Assembly (NCBI GenBank): GCA_041395665.1
Contig: JAWLAB010000007.1
Location: 46,865-110,864 of the forward strand
DNA: 64,000 nt
Reading direction: 5' to 3'
Source: Pseudomonadales bacterium
GTDB taxonomy: Bacteria > Pseudomonadota > Gammaproteobacteria > Pseudomonadales > UBA7239
Shown one piece after another: positions 53,481 through 62,258 of the stretch. The notes under the pieces were generated by a model that worked only from the letters and a program-made list of their open reading frames with translations, was not told where the DNA came from and searched no databases. Both the position numbers and the translations under genes were made by a program. The first letter of the stretch is position 1. Every line of letters begins with the position of its first letter.

Positions 53481-54793
53481 ATAAAAAAATGGCATTGCGC
53501 AATGTGCGCGTGGTGGCTGCGCAAGTTATAGAATATGTTGTGCGCGATGGGCGATCTTTATCAGAAGCGCTGCCTGCACTGCAAAATCATTTGGATGAAA
53601 AAGAGCGCCCGCTCTTAGCGGAGCTGTGCTACGGCGTGCTGCGTTTTTATTGGGAATTGGATGCTTTAGCGGCGCAGTTGTTACAAAAGCCGCTGCGCGA
53701 TAAAGACTTTGATGTGCAGGCGCTACTGCTCGTCAGTTTTTATCAGTTGCGTTATATGCGCACGCAAGAACACGCAGCGGTAAATTTGGCAGTGGAAGCC
53801 TGCCGTGTCTTAAAAAAAGAATGGGCAGGGAAATTATTGAATGGCGTGCTGCGCAATTACCTGCGCCAGCGAGAAACTTTTGATCAAGCGATTGCGCAAC
53901 ATCACAATCATCCTGCGTGGCTGGCGAATTTTATTCAGCAGGCGTGGCCAGCACAGGCGACTGAAATTTTCTTTGCCAATAATGCGCGCGGCGGTATGAG
54001 TTTGCGCGTGAATCGTTTGCGCAATACTTGTGAAAGCTATCAAACGGTTTTAGCGGAAAAAAATATAGTTAGTGGGCGCTGTGCGTATGCGCCGTATGCA
54101 TTGCTGTTGCAGCAGGCGGTAAGTGTTACTGCATTGCCGGATTTTTTTGAGGGTGCATGCTCGGTGCAAGATGTCGCTGCGCAGTTGTGTGCGCCACTAC
54201 TGCGCTTGCAAGCGGGGCAGCGCGTGTTGGATGCTTGTGCTGCGCCTGGTGGAAAAACGGGTCACATTCTTGAATGCGAACCGCAGTTGCAAGAATTGGT
54301 GGCGATAGATTGCGATGAAAAAAGATTGCAACGGGTGCATGACAATTTAGCGCGCTTGCATTTGCAGGCGACGGTTCGTTGCGCCGATGCGGAAAATATC
54401 GCGCAGTGGTTTGACGGAAAAAAGTTTGATCGCATTTTGTTGGACGCGCCGTGTTCCGGCACGGGTGTGATTCGTCGTCATCCTGACATTAAACATCTAC
54501 GGCGCGAGAGTGATATTGCTGCGTTGGCTGCGCGACAAAGTGAATTGCTGGAAGCGATGTGGACACTGTTAGCGGAAGATGGTGTGTTGCTTTACACCAC
54601 CTGTTCCATCTTGCCGCAAGAAAACGAGCAAATAATTGCACAATTTTTGACGCAACACGCCGATGCGGTGGTCGATAAAATTGAAGTGGATTGGGGTGTT
54701 AATTGGGGTGTGGAAACGAAAAGCGGCCGACAATTACTGCCGGCCGCTGATCGCGATGGTTTTTTCTTTGCGCGCTTAAAGAAAACGCGCTAA
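53477..54793 (+). CDS. rsmB: 16S rRNA (cytosine(967)-C5)-methyltransferase
   Basis: A 438-residue protein. The N-terminal NusB-like RNA-binding domain (NVRVVAAQVIEYVVRDGRSL, LLAELCYGVLRFYWELDALA) is followed by the methyltransferase domain. The SAM motif is VLDACAAPGGKTGHILE. The catalytic cysteines are in LLDAPCSGTGVIRRHPDIK and LLYTTCSILPQENE. It methylates C967 of 16S rRNA. It ends 3 nt before the convergent acyl-CoA dehydrogenase gene. Confidence 0.98.
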   Translation: MNKKMALRNVRVVAAQVIEYVVRDGRSLSEALPALQNHLDEKERPLLAELCYGVLRFYWELDALAAQLLQKPLRDKDFDVQALLLVSFYQLRYMRTQEHAAVNLAVEACRVLKKEWAGKLLNGVLRNYLRQRETFDQAIAQHHNHPAWLANFIQQAWPAQATEIFFANNARGGMSLRVNRLRNTCESYQTVLAEKNIVSGRCAYAPYALLLQQAVSVTALPDFFEGACSVQDVAAQLCAPLLRLQAGQRVLDACAAPGGKTGHILECEPQLQELVAIDCDEKRLQRVHDNLARLHLQATVRCADAENIAQWFDGKKFDRILLDAPCSGTGVIRRHPDIKHLRRESDIAALAARQSELLEAMWTLLAEDGVLLYTTCSILPQENEQIIAQFLTQHADAVVDKIEVDWGVNWGVETKSGRQLLPAADRDGFFFARLKKTR

Positions 54794-54796
54794 GCC

Positions 54797-56590
54797 TTAA
54801 AACGCAAACTTATCTTCGGCAATCGCCATGGTGCTGTCTGCGCCAGCGAGTGCTGCGGCAGCGTGCATGCCTGTGCGCGGCAAGATGCGGTCAAAGTAAA
54901 AGCGCGCAGTAGTTAATTTGCTGGCGTAGAAACCATCGCTGTCTGCACCGGCTGCAATTTTTTCTGCCGCAACTTTTGCCATCTGCGCCCACATAAAGCC
55001 CAACACGGCGTAGCCAGAGAACATAGTGAAATCGACTGAGGCCGCGCCCACTTCTTCGGCGTTTTGCATCGCGCGCTCACCAATTTTCATGGTGATCTCT
55101 CCCCACTGTGTGTTCACAGCGGCGAGCGCTGTGCACAGTGTTGCCAGCTCCGTGTTGTCTTTATTGGCTTCGCAGAATTTGTGAATGAGTTTGGTGACAT
55201 TGCGCAGCAGTGCGCCGCCAGAACCCATCACTTTGCGACCGATTAAATCCAGCGCTTGTATGCCAGTCGTGCCTTCGTAAATGGTAGAGATGCGCACATC
55301 GCGCACGATTTGTTCCATGCCGTGTTCGTGTATGTAACCGTGACCGCCGAACACTTGCACGCCCAAGTTGCACACTTCAATCGCTGACTCTGTACAAAAC
55401 GCTTTCGCAATCGGTGTTAACAAGCCGAGCAAATCGTCCGCTTCTTTTTTACTTTCTTCGCTGCCGTAATGTGTGCGATCGACTAACTGCCCACACCAGT
55501 ACAAGAAAGCGCGCTGACCTTCGACAATCGCTTTTTGCGTCATCAACATACGGCGCACATCGGGATGCACGATGATTGGATCCGCTTCGCCGTCTGGATT
55601 TTTCTTGCCGGTAAGTGAGCGCATCTGCAAACGCTCACGCGCGTATTTCAGTGCGCCTTGGAAAGATGCTTCACCGAGTGCCAAGCCCTGCTGTGCCGTG
55701 CCGAGGCGCGCGGTGTTCATCATGTTGAACATGATTTCCAAACCTTTGTTTTCTTCACCGATGATGAAGCCGGTCGCACCATCAAAATTCATCACACAAG
55801 TTGCTGAGCCTTTCAAACCCATTTTCTTTTCGATGGAGCCGCAGCTCACGCTGTTGGCTGCACCGAGTGAGCCATCGGCATTCGTCAAAACTTTGGGCAC
55901 GATAAATAATGAAATTCCTTTGGTGCCTTTCGGTGCGCCTTCAATGCGTGCCAACACCGCGTGAATGATGTTGGAAGTCATATCGTGTTCGCCGGCAGAA
56001 ATAAAAATTTTCGTGCCGGAAATTTTGTAAGTGCCGTCGGCCTGTTTAACGGCTTTGGTGCGCAGCAAGCCGACATCCGAGCCGCAGTGCGCTTCCGTCA
56101 AACACATGGTGCCAGCCCATTGGCCAGCAATAATTTTAGGGATGTAGAGTGCCTGCTGTTCTGGCGTGCCGCCGTGTAGCAAGCAAGTGGTGGGTGCGTG
56201 CGCGAGGCCGGGGTACATGGTCCATGCCCAGTTGGCCGCGCCCATCATTTCGCCGATAGCGGTGCCGAGTGAGCTGGGCAGGCCTTGGCCGCCAAACTCG
56301 GCGGGCAGGCTAAAGCCTTGCCAGCCATCGTTGCAGTACTGGTGATAGGCCTCACCGAAGCCATGCGGCACGGTGACTTTGCCGTTTTCAAAGTGGCACC
56401 CTTCTTCGTCGCCCACTTTATTCAGCGGTGCCAGCACTTCTTCGGCGAACTTGCCGGCGTTTTCCAAAATCATCGCTACTTCGTCTTCGCCCAGCGCAGA
56501 GCAACCGTCGAGGCACTGGTAGTGGGTGATGTCGAGCAGGTCATTGAGGACGAACTGGATATCGCGCAAAGGAGGGTGATAAGCAGGCAT
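54797..56590 (-). CDS. Acyl-CoA dehydrogenase with C-terminal extension
   Basis: A 597-residue FAD enzyme of the long (DmdC/AcdB-like) class. Blocks are GWQGFSLPAEFGGQGLPSSL, MCLTEAHCGSDVGLLRTKAV, KISGTKIFISAGEHDMTSNI, and the catalytic region QVFGGHGYIHEHGMEQIVRD with YEGTTGIQALDLIGRKV. The ~120-residue C-terminal domain is usual for the class. It starts beta-oxidation of fatty acyl-CoA or a related thioester; chain length is unknown. No other fad gene is adjacent. Confidence 0.92.
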   Translation of the reverse strand: MPAYHPPLRDIQFVLNDLLDITHYQCLDGCSALGEDEVAMILENAGKFAEEVLAPLNKVGDEEGCHFENGKVTVPHGFGEAYHQYCNDGWQGFSLPAEFGGQGLPSSLGTAIGEMMGAANWAWTMYPGLAHAPTTCLLHGGTPEQQALYIPKIIAGQWAGTMCLTEAHCGSDVGLLRTKAVKQADGTYKISGTKIFISAGEHDMTSNIIHAVLARIEGAPKGTKGISLFIVPKVLTNADGSLGAANSVSCGSIEKKMGLKGSATCVMNFDGATGFIIGEENKGLEIMFNMMNTARLGTAQQGLALGEASFQGALKYARERLQMRSLTGKKNPDGEADPIIVHPDVRRMLMTQKAIVEGQRAFLYWCGQLVDRTHYGSEESKKEADDLLGLLTPIAKAFCTESAIEVCNLGVQVFGGHGYIHEHGMEQIVRDVRISTIYEGTTGIQALDLIGRKVMGSGGALLRNVTKLIHKFCEANKDNTELATLCTALAAVNTQWGEITMKIGERAMQNAEEVGAASVDFTMFSGYAVLGFMWAQMAKVAAEKIAAGADSDGFYASKLTTARFYFDRILPRTGMHAAAALAGADSTMAIAEDKFAF

Positions 56591-56692
56591 GCCGTGTTCT
56601 CGCTTTAAGTGTTCATGGAATAGAGCGGGTCATTATAGAGGCTGTAAGCCTTTACAATAGAGCCTGAAAATTTCCTCCGCGAATGTGATTGC

Positions 56693-57754
56693 ATGGTCTC
56701 CTCCCTGCTCCCCGAAAAACCACTGGTCATCTCTCCCTCGCTTGCCGCTACGCTGGGCTTGGAGGAAGCGGTGTTGCTGTCGGTGTTGCACGAGCTGTTT
56801 TTGCATCGTGCGCAGCAGGGTTGGCTGAAAGTAGAAGAGGTGGTGCTGTCAGAATTTTTACCGTTTTGGCAGCCGCAAGATGTGCAGCGCGTGGCGAGCA
56901 GTCTGCGCGATAAAGGCGTGTTGCAATTGCGCTCTGCGCCTTACCTCAGTAGTGGCGTGTTGGATTTTCATCTCGGCGATGAAGAAGTGCCACCTGCAAA
57001 AATATTGCCGAAAACCAAATTGAAATCGGTGGCGGAAGCAGGTCGCGCCAGTTTGATTTCATCGCAATGGCAACCGGATGGTGATACGCAACAGCAGTTG
57101 ATGCAATTGGGTGTTGCGCAAGATTTTATCGCGCAACAAGTGCCAGAGTTTGTGCGTTACTGGCGCGAACGCGGCGAAGCGCATCACGCTTGGGGCAGTC
57201 GTTTTCAAAAACAAGTGCAACGATTGTGGCGCGATCATGAATTGCATGCCGCCAAGTTACGCAACAACACAGCGATGACGAGTGATTGGCAGCCGAGTGC
57301 CGATGTGGTTGAAATTTTATTGCGCGCAGAAGTGACACCTGCATTTATTCAAGACAGCGTGCCAGAGTTTGTTTTGTATTGGCGCGATCGCGGTGAACTA
57401 TCAACCACTTGGGATAGTAAATTTTTGCAGCATGTGCGCAGGCAGTGGGCGATTTTTACTGCGAAGTTGGAAAACGATCCCACGCCGCGTGCAATTACGG
57501 CGCAGTGGCAGCCCTCCAATGATGTGTACGATATTTTGCAAATGGCGGCGATTGATGTGGATTTCGCGCGCCAGCAAGTGAATGAATTTGTGTTGTATTG
57601 GATGGATAGCAAACAAGTGCACAGCAGTTGGAACAGCAAGTTTTTGCATCATGTGAAATACCGTTGGGCGCGTCGCCACGAACAACAATGGCAAGGGGAA
57701 AATGATGGATTTATCGCCACACACACCGACAGGAGTTGGGCAGATGGGCTCTGA
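56693..57754 (+). CDS. Protein with three tandem DnaT-type ssDNA-binding modules
   Basis: A 353-residue protein. Residues ~1-105 resemble a winged-helix N-terminal domain (EKPLVISPSLAATLGLEEAV). Then come three copies of a ~70-residue DnaT C-terminal-like unit: SSQWQPDGDTQQQLMQLGV (from ~122), TSDWQPSADVVEILLRAEV (from ~198) and TAQWQPSNDVYDILQMAAI (from ~267). Each continues into F-V-x-Y-W and a W-x-S-x-F-x-x-H/Q-V pattern. DnaT helps load the replicative helicase at restart. The next gene is lambda-P-like, so the pair probably serves helicase loading. It starts divergently from the acyl-CoA dehydrogenase gene. Confidence 0.85.
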   Translation: MVSSLLPEKPLVISPSLAATLGLEEAVLLSVLHELFLHRAQQGWLKVEEVVLSEFLPFWQPQDVQRVASSLRDKGVLQLRSAPYLSSGVLDFHLGDEEVPPAKILPKTKLKSVAEAGRASLISSQWQPDGDTQQQLMQLGVAQDFIAQQVPEFVRYWRERGEAHHAWGSRFQKQVQRLWRDHELHAAKLRNNTAMTSDWQPSADVVEILLRAEVTPAFIQDSVPEFVLYWRDRGELSTTWDSKFLQHVRRQWAIFTAKLENDPTPRAITAQWQPSNDVYDILQMAAIDVDFARQQVNEFVLYWMDSKQVHSSWNSKFLHHVKYRWARRHEQQWQGENDGFIATHTDRSWADGL

Positions 57755-58349
57755 TGTGTCTACCAAAAATGCATCCACGCAGACTGCTGCGCCGCGCGAA
57801 GCGGTGATTGACGCTGTGAATCAAATGTTCGCAGAGTTTGCGCTCGTTTATCACAATCAATATCAAAAAGCGTTTTCGGATAAAGAAAAATTATCGCTGG
57901 CAAAACGCTTGTGGTTGTCGCACCTCGCCGCGTATTCGCCAGAGCAAATTCTTGCAGCGGCGCGGCGTGCAACGCACGAATCGGAATACCTGCCGACCGT
58001 ACGCGGCGTGCTGAAATATTTAGAAAGCAGCAGCGGTTTGCCCGATGCTTACGACGCTTACCGCGAAGCCTGTCTCGCACCTACACCCAAAGCTGCATAT
58101 CAGTGGTCGCATCCTGCTGTATATCACGCCGGTGTCGCAACCGAGTGGTATTTATTGGCAACGCAACCAGAAAAAACCACGCGCCCAATTTTTGAAAGAC
58201 ACTATCGCGCGTTGTGTGAACGCGTGGCGGCAGGTGAGCAATTAACCATGCCAGAAGTGCCTGCGCTACCAGAGCCTACTTCGCCGCCGATGACAAAAGA
58301 AGAACGCCAAGCTGCAGTGCGTGCGTTGCGCGAGAAAGTGGGTTTGTAA
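57702..58349 (+). CDS. Phage lambda P-like replication (helicase-loader) protein
   Basis: A 215-residue protein. The core AVNQMFAEFALVYHNQYQKA followed by KRLWLSHLAAYSPEQILAAA and YLPTVRGVLKYLE is the replication protein P family found next to DnaT-like genes in Pseudomonas chromosomes. AAGGGG precedes ATG 57702; a later ATG at 57744 with GGAG is an alternative. It overlaps the DnaT-like gene by 53 nt in another frame and abuts the glycosylase gene. A role in helicase loading is inferred from the family. Confidence 0.78.
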   Translation: MMDLSPHTPTGVGQMGSDVSTKNASTQTAAPREAVIDAVNQMFAEFALVYHNQYQKAFSDKEKLSLAKRLWLSHLAAYSPEQILAAARRATHESEYLPTVRGVLKYLESSSGLPDAYDAYREACLAPTPKAAYQWSHPAVYHAGVATEWYLLATQPEKTTRPIFERHYRALCERVAAGEQLTMPEVPALPEPTSPPMTKEERQAAVRALREKVGL

Positions 58350-58913
58350 GTGAGTTTGTTGCAAGAAGTTCGCGCTTGCACCTTATGTGAACCGTATTTG
58401 CCTTTAGGCGCGCGCCCTGTTTTGCAATTTCATTCGCGTGCAAAAATTTTGATTGCTAGCCAAGCGCCGGGGCGCAAAGTACATGAATCCGGTATTCCGT
58501 TTGATGATGCCAGCGGTGATCGTTTGCGTGAATGGTTGGGTATTTCACGCGATATTTTTTACGATGAAAAAAAGATAGCAATTTTGCCGATGGGATTTTG
58601 TTATCCAGGCAAAGCAAAATCAGGCGATGCGCCGCCGCGCAAAGAATGCGCACCGCAATGGCGACAGCGTTTGCTGGATGAACTGACGCAATTAAAGCTG
58701 ACCTTGGCGATTGGCAACTACGCACAGGCTTGGCATCTGCCGCAGGTAAAAGGTTCACTCACCGAGCGCGTGCGTCGGTGGGATGCTTATGGCGATGTGA
58801 TTCCATTGCCACACCCCAGCCCACTGAATAATTTGTGGTTGGCAAAAAATCCGTGGTTTGTTGCTGAGGTGTTGCCTGCGTTGCGTTTGCGGGTGGCGGA
58901 TGCTTTAAATTAA
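58350..58913 (+). CDS. Uracil-DNA glycosylase family protein
   Basis: A 187-residue protein from a GTG start directly after the previous stop. The UDG-superfamily motif A is LIASQAPGRKVHESGIPFDD. CxxC near the N-terminus (ACTLCEPYLPLG) suggests a family 4/5-like or related form, although other iron-sulfur cysteines are not evident. Motif B is IPLPHPSPLNN near residue 153. It would remove uracil or similar lesions from DNA, or only bind it. It completes a three-gene replication/repair unit. Confidence 0.83.
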   Translation: MSLLQEVRACTLCEPYLPLGARPVLQFHSRAKILIASQAPGRKVHESGIPFDDASGDRLREWLGISRDIFYDEKKIAILPMGFCYPGKAKSGDAPPRKECAPQWRQRLLDELTQLKLTLAIGNYAQAWHLPQVKGSLTERVRRWDAYGDVIPLPHPSPLNNLWLAKNPWFVAEVLPALRLRVADALN

Positions 58914-58972
58914 CCGAAAAATTATTCTACGAAGAAAACCGTGCCGTACAGTAAAAGGTGGTGTTTTGCCGA

Positions 58973-59368
58973 TCAACTTAAGAGTTGCATGCCGGCAGAC
59001 TTGGCGGCTTTGCGATCAAATGTTGCGGTATGACTGCAGCCAGCTGCGTGGTGGCAACGCTCGATAAGGCAATCCGCAAAATCGCTGTTGGTATCTGCAA
59101 AGCGTCGTAACGCTTGCCACACAGAGTCTGCCTGTTCAATGACCAAGCCTCTGGTTCGCAGCAAAGTATCGAGCACGGTCACGATGTCTTTTTTGTCACT
59201 GTCATAACAACCTTCCAGTACCCATACCAATTCAACCACTGATACCAAGGCAATAAAGCCCGGAGAGTCTGAGGAAAGGGACTCAATTAAGGTATTGGCT
59301 TTTTTGGCTTGCGTAGCATCATCTTGGGTGAGATACCGAACCAGAATATTGGTATCCAACCCAATCAT
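58973..59368 (-). CDS. VapC-like PIN-domain toxin
   Basis: A 131-residue PIN nuclease. It starts MIGLDTNILVRYLTQDDATQ with the first catalytic Asp. VSVVELVWVLEGCYD holds the conserved Glu. NSDFADCLIERC and TATFDRKAAKSAGM provide the later acidic residues. It overlaps the antitoxin gene by 4 nt. VapC toxins usually cut RNA. Confidence 0.92.
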   Translation of the reverse strand: MIGLDTNILVRYLTQDDATQAKKANTLIESLSSDSPGFIALVSVVELVWVLEGCYDSDKKDIVTVLDTLLRTRGLVIEQADSVWQALRRFADTNSDFADCLIERCHHAAGCSHTATFDRKAAKSAGMQLLS

Positions 59369-59607
59369 CGTGCCGACGCTCCTCGCGCGGCAATAACTTC
59401 GTTCATGTCTTCGATAGAGACAGCTTTGGCTGGCTTGGTAATCAGGCCTTTGAGACCTCGCACGGGTTGAGTTGCCGCGACAATGGCGTACTGCCCTTTT
59501 TCGGTTTCAATAAAATCAACCCGATCTCCAGCTGCAATGCCCAAAGCGGCCCTGACCGGCGAAGGGATAGTGATCTGGCCTTTGGAGGTGAGGGTGGCGG
59601 TTGCCAT
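59365..59607 (-). CDS. AbrB/MazE-type antitoxin of the VapC-like toxin
   Basis: An 80-residue protein starting MATATLTSKGQITIPSPVRA, the swapped-hairpin AbrB DNA-binding domain. The C-terminal part (GLKGLITKPAKAVSIEDMNE) is the toxin-binding tail. ATG 59607 has AAAGGA 9 nt upstream; an ATG six codons earlier (59625) is also possible. An 8+8-bp inverted repeat just upstream is the likely operator for self-repression. Confidence 0.9.
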   Translation of the reverse strand: MATATLTSKGQITIPSPVRAALGIAAGDRVDFIETEKGQYAIVAATQPVRGLKGLITKPAKAVSIEDMNEVIAARGASAR

Positions 59608-59635
59608 GGCTTGCAATCCTTTCATTTTTAATTTT

Positions 59636-59655
59636 TCCTTACTTTATAGTAAGGA
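59636..59655. promoter_or_regulatory. Inverted-repeat operator of the VapBC-type module
   Basis: TCCTTACT and AGTAAGGA form a perfect 8-bp inverted repeat separated by TTAT. It lies 11 nt before the outer ATG of the antitoxin (on the minus strand), where AbrB-type antitoxins bind their own promoter. The AT-rich centre could overlap a -10 box. Confidence 0.6.
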
Positions 59656-59814
59656 GTATCCCTGTCAACCCACGGTCTACTAAATGGTTGTCGTCACAGA
59701 CATACAAAGCAGATTGTCTTCTGTTCACATCGATAGCGATTCCAGCGAAAATGACCGATCACTTTCGAGTGCCTTTATAGTGACGCACATTTTTCTCACG
59801 AGGTTAATGCGCAA

Positions 59815-60393
59815 ATGATGTTGATGATCGACAACTACGATTCCTTTACTTGGAATGTGGTGCAGTACCTCGGTGAATTAAATGCGGATGTGAAAGTGAT
59901 TCGCAACGATGAAATGACGGTGGATGAAATCGTCGCGCTGAAGCCGGAGCGCATTGTCATTTCTCCAGGCCCTTGCACGCCCACCGAGGCGGGTGTGTCG
60001 CTGGAAGTGATTACACGGTTGGCGGGATCTTTGCCTATTCTTGGTGTCTGTCTCGGCCATCAAAGTATTGGTCAGGCAATGGGCGGCAAAGTGGTGCGCG
60101 CGCGCCAAGTGATGCACGGAAAAATTTCACCGATTTATCACGCAAACGAAGGTGTGTTTGCGGGCTTGCCTTCGCCGTTTAATGCCACGCGTTATCACTC
60201 ATTGGTAATTGAAAAGGAAAGCTTGCCCGATTGTTTAGAAATCACTGCGTGGACGCAACTGGACGACGGCAGCGTGGATGAAATCATGGGCGTGCGTCAC
60301 AAAGATTTTTTGGTGGAAGGCGTGCAATTTCATCCTGAATCGATTTTGAGTGAACATGGTCATCAATTGCTAAAAAACTTTTTGGATATGTAA
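59815..60393 (+). CDS. trpG: Anthranilate synthase component II (glutamine amidotransferase)
   Basis: A 192-residue class I amidotransferase. MLMIDNYDSFTWNVVQYLGE is the typical start. The nucleophile is in LPILGVCLGHQSIGQAMGG, and HPESILSEHGHQLLKNFL carries His-Glu of the triad. It supplies ammonia to TrpE (and possibly PabB). trpE is not in the window, as in Pseudomonas where it is separate. trpD follows after 2 nt. Confidence 0.96.
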   Translation: MMLMIDNYDSFTWNVVQYLGELNADVKVIRNDEMTVDEIVALKPERIVISPGPCTPTEAGVSLEVITRLAGSLPILGVCLGHQSIGQAMGGKVVRARQVMHGKISPIYHANEGVFAGLPSPFNATRYHSLVIEKESLPDCLEITAWTQLDDGSVDEIMGVRHKDFLVEGVQFHPESILSEHGHQLLKNFLDM

Positions 60394-60395
60394 GC

Positions 60396-61436
60396 ATGAG
60401 TGCAAAACTGAATGTTGTGCAGCAAGCACTCGCGCAATTGGTTGAGAAACGCAATTTATCGCGCGATGTGATGCACGCCGCGATGATGGCGGTGATGACA
60501 GGCGAAGCCACGCCTGCGCAAGTCGGCGCGTTTTTGATTGCGCTGCGTATGAAAGGCGAATCGGTGGATGAATTAACGGCTGCTGCGCAAGTGATGCGTG
60601 AACTTTCTAGCAAAGTAATCGTGAATGTGAATCCGCGCCATTTGGTGGATACCTGCGGCACTGGCGGCACCGGCATTCCTTTGTTTAATGTTTCAACCGC
60701 GAGTGCATTTGTTGTTGCCTGCGCCGGTGGTTTTGTTGCGAAACACGGTAATCGCTCTGTCACTTCCACTTCTGGCAGCGCCGATTTATTGGAAGCGGCA
60801 GGTGTGAATTTAGAGATCACGCCGGAACAAGTGGCGAAGTGCGTGGATCAACTCGGTGTGGGTTTTATGTTTGCGGTAAAACATCACAGCGCGATGAAAC
60901 ATGCGATTGGTCCACGCCGTGAAATTGCGGTGCGCACTATTTTTAATACGCTGGGTCCGTTGACTAACCCCGCGAGTGCGCCCAATCAAATGCTCGGCGT
61001 TTACGATAAAGCGTTGCTGCGCCCAGTGGCTGAAGTGCTGAAAAACTTGGGCAGCAATCATGTGTTGGTGGTGCATTCTCATGATGGTTTGGATGAAATC
61101 AGTTTGTGTGCGCCGACCGATATTGTGGAATTAAAAGACGGTGAGATTCGTGAATACACCATCACGCCAGAAGATGTAGGTTTGGCAGCGCGGCCGATCG
61201 ACGAGCTGTATGTCGATAACGCGCAACAGAGCTTGCAACTGATAGAAACCGCTTTGAAAGACAATCACTCGGCTGCGGCAGATATCGTCGCTCTCAATGC
61301 CGGTGCTGCAATTTATGCGGCAAATTTATGCAGCTCGCTGACGCAGGGCGTTGATGTAGCGCGCGATATTTTAGGTACAGGGATTGCTTGGGAAAAAATG
61401 CAGGATTTTGTTGATTTCACGCAGTATGTGGTTTGA
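60396..61436 (+). CDS. trpD: Anthranilate phosphoribosyltransferase
   Basis: A 346-residue protein. The PRPP-binding motif is VDTCGTGGTGIPLFNVSTAS. KHGNRSVTSTSGSADLLEAA and RTIFNTLGPLTNPASAPNQM are diagnostic, as is HSHDGLDEISL near residue 228. It joins anthranilate to PRPP in tryptophan synthesis. It is tightly spaced with trpG and trpC. Confidence 0.98.
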   Translation: MSAKLNVVQQALAQLVEKRNLSRDVMHAAMMAVMTGEATPAQVGAFLIALRMKGESVDELTAAAQVMRELSSKVIVNVNPRHLVDTCGTGGTGIPLFNVSTASAFVVACAGGFVAKHGNRSVTSTSGSADLLEAAGVNLEITPEQVAKCVDQLGVGFMFAVKHHSAMKHAIGPRREIAVRTIFNTLGPLTNPASAPNQMLGVYDKALLRPVAEVLKNLGSNHVLVVHSHDGLDEISLCAPTDIVELKDGEIREYTITPEDVGLAARPIDELYVDNAQQSLQLIETALKDNHSAAADIVALNAGAAIYAANLCSSLTQGVDVARDILGTGIAWEKMQDFVDFTQYVV

Positions 61437-61449
61437 AGAAGTAATAGTG

Positions 61450-62244
61450 ATGAATACACCAACGATTTTGAAAAAAATTATTGCGCGCAAGCACGAAGAA
61501 GTTGCCGAGCGGCAACAAAAGAAACCATTGGCAGCAGTGATGCAGCAAGCCAAAGCGCAAACGCCCGCGCGCGGCTTTGTCGCTGCCATCGAGCGCAAAC
61601 TCAAAGCGGGTGACGCTGCGGTGATCGCGGAAATCAAAAAAGCCTCGCCGAGCAAAGGTGTGATTCGCGAACGCTTTTATCCTGAAGAATTGGCGCGCTC
61701 GTATGAAAAAGGCGGCGCGGCGTGTTTGTCGGTGCTGACTGATGTCGATTTTTTTCAAGGTGCAGACGATTACTTGCAGCAGGCGCGCAGTGCCACTAAG
61801 TTGCCGGTGTTGCGTAAAGATTTCACGGTGGATGCTTACCAAATTTGGGAAGCGCGCGCGTTGGGCGCAGATTGCATTTTGTTGATCGCCGCCGCGTTGG
61901 ATGAGCAGCAATTACAAAGTTTGAATACTTGCGCGCAGGAAGCGGGTTTGGATGTGTTGGTGGAAGTGCACAACGCAGAAGAGTTAATGCAAGCGTTAAA
62001 ACTGAATAATCGTTTGATCGGCATTAACAACCGCGACCTGCACAGCTTCAACACTTCGTTAAACACCACTTACGAATTGCTGGCGCAAATTCCATCGGAT
62101 CGCATCGTTGTCACTGAAAGCGGTATACACAGCATCGACGATGTCAAAGCTATGCGCGGTCACGGCGTGAATGCCTTTTTAGTGGGTGAGGCATTTATGC
62201 GCGCCGAAGACCCTGGCATGCAGTTGTTGGAAATGTTTAATTAA
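61450..62244 (+). CDS. trpC: Indole-3-glycerol-phosphate synthase
   Basis: A 264-residue TIM-barrel enzyme. The ATG at 61450 begins MNTPTILKKIIARKHEEVAE; the longer frame reads back into trpD and is not needed. AVIAEIKKASPSKGVIRERF, SVLTDVDFFQGADDYLQ, PVLRKDFTVDAYQIWEAR and IGINNRDLHSFNTSL are the classic TrpC blocks. It forms indole-glycerol phosphate. Confidence 0.98.
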   Translation: MNTPTILKKIIARKHEEVAERQQKKPLAAVMQQAKAQTPARGFVAAIERKLKAGDAAVIAEIKKASPSKGVIRERFYPEELARSYEKGGAACLSVLTDVDFFQGADDYLQQARSATKLPVLRKDFTVDAYQIWEARALGADCILLIAAALDEQQLQSLNTCAQEAGLDVLVEVHNAEELMQALKLNNRLIGINNRDLHSFNTSLNTTYELLAQIPSDRIVVTESGIHSIDDVKAMRGHGVNAFLVGEAFMRAEDPGMQLLEMFN

Positions 62245-62258
62245 AGCGAGCGCAAAAC

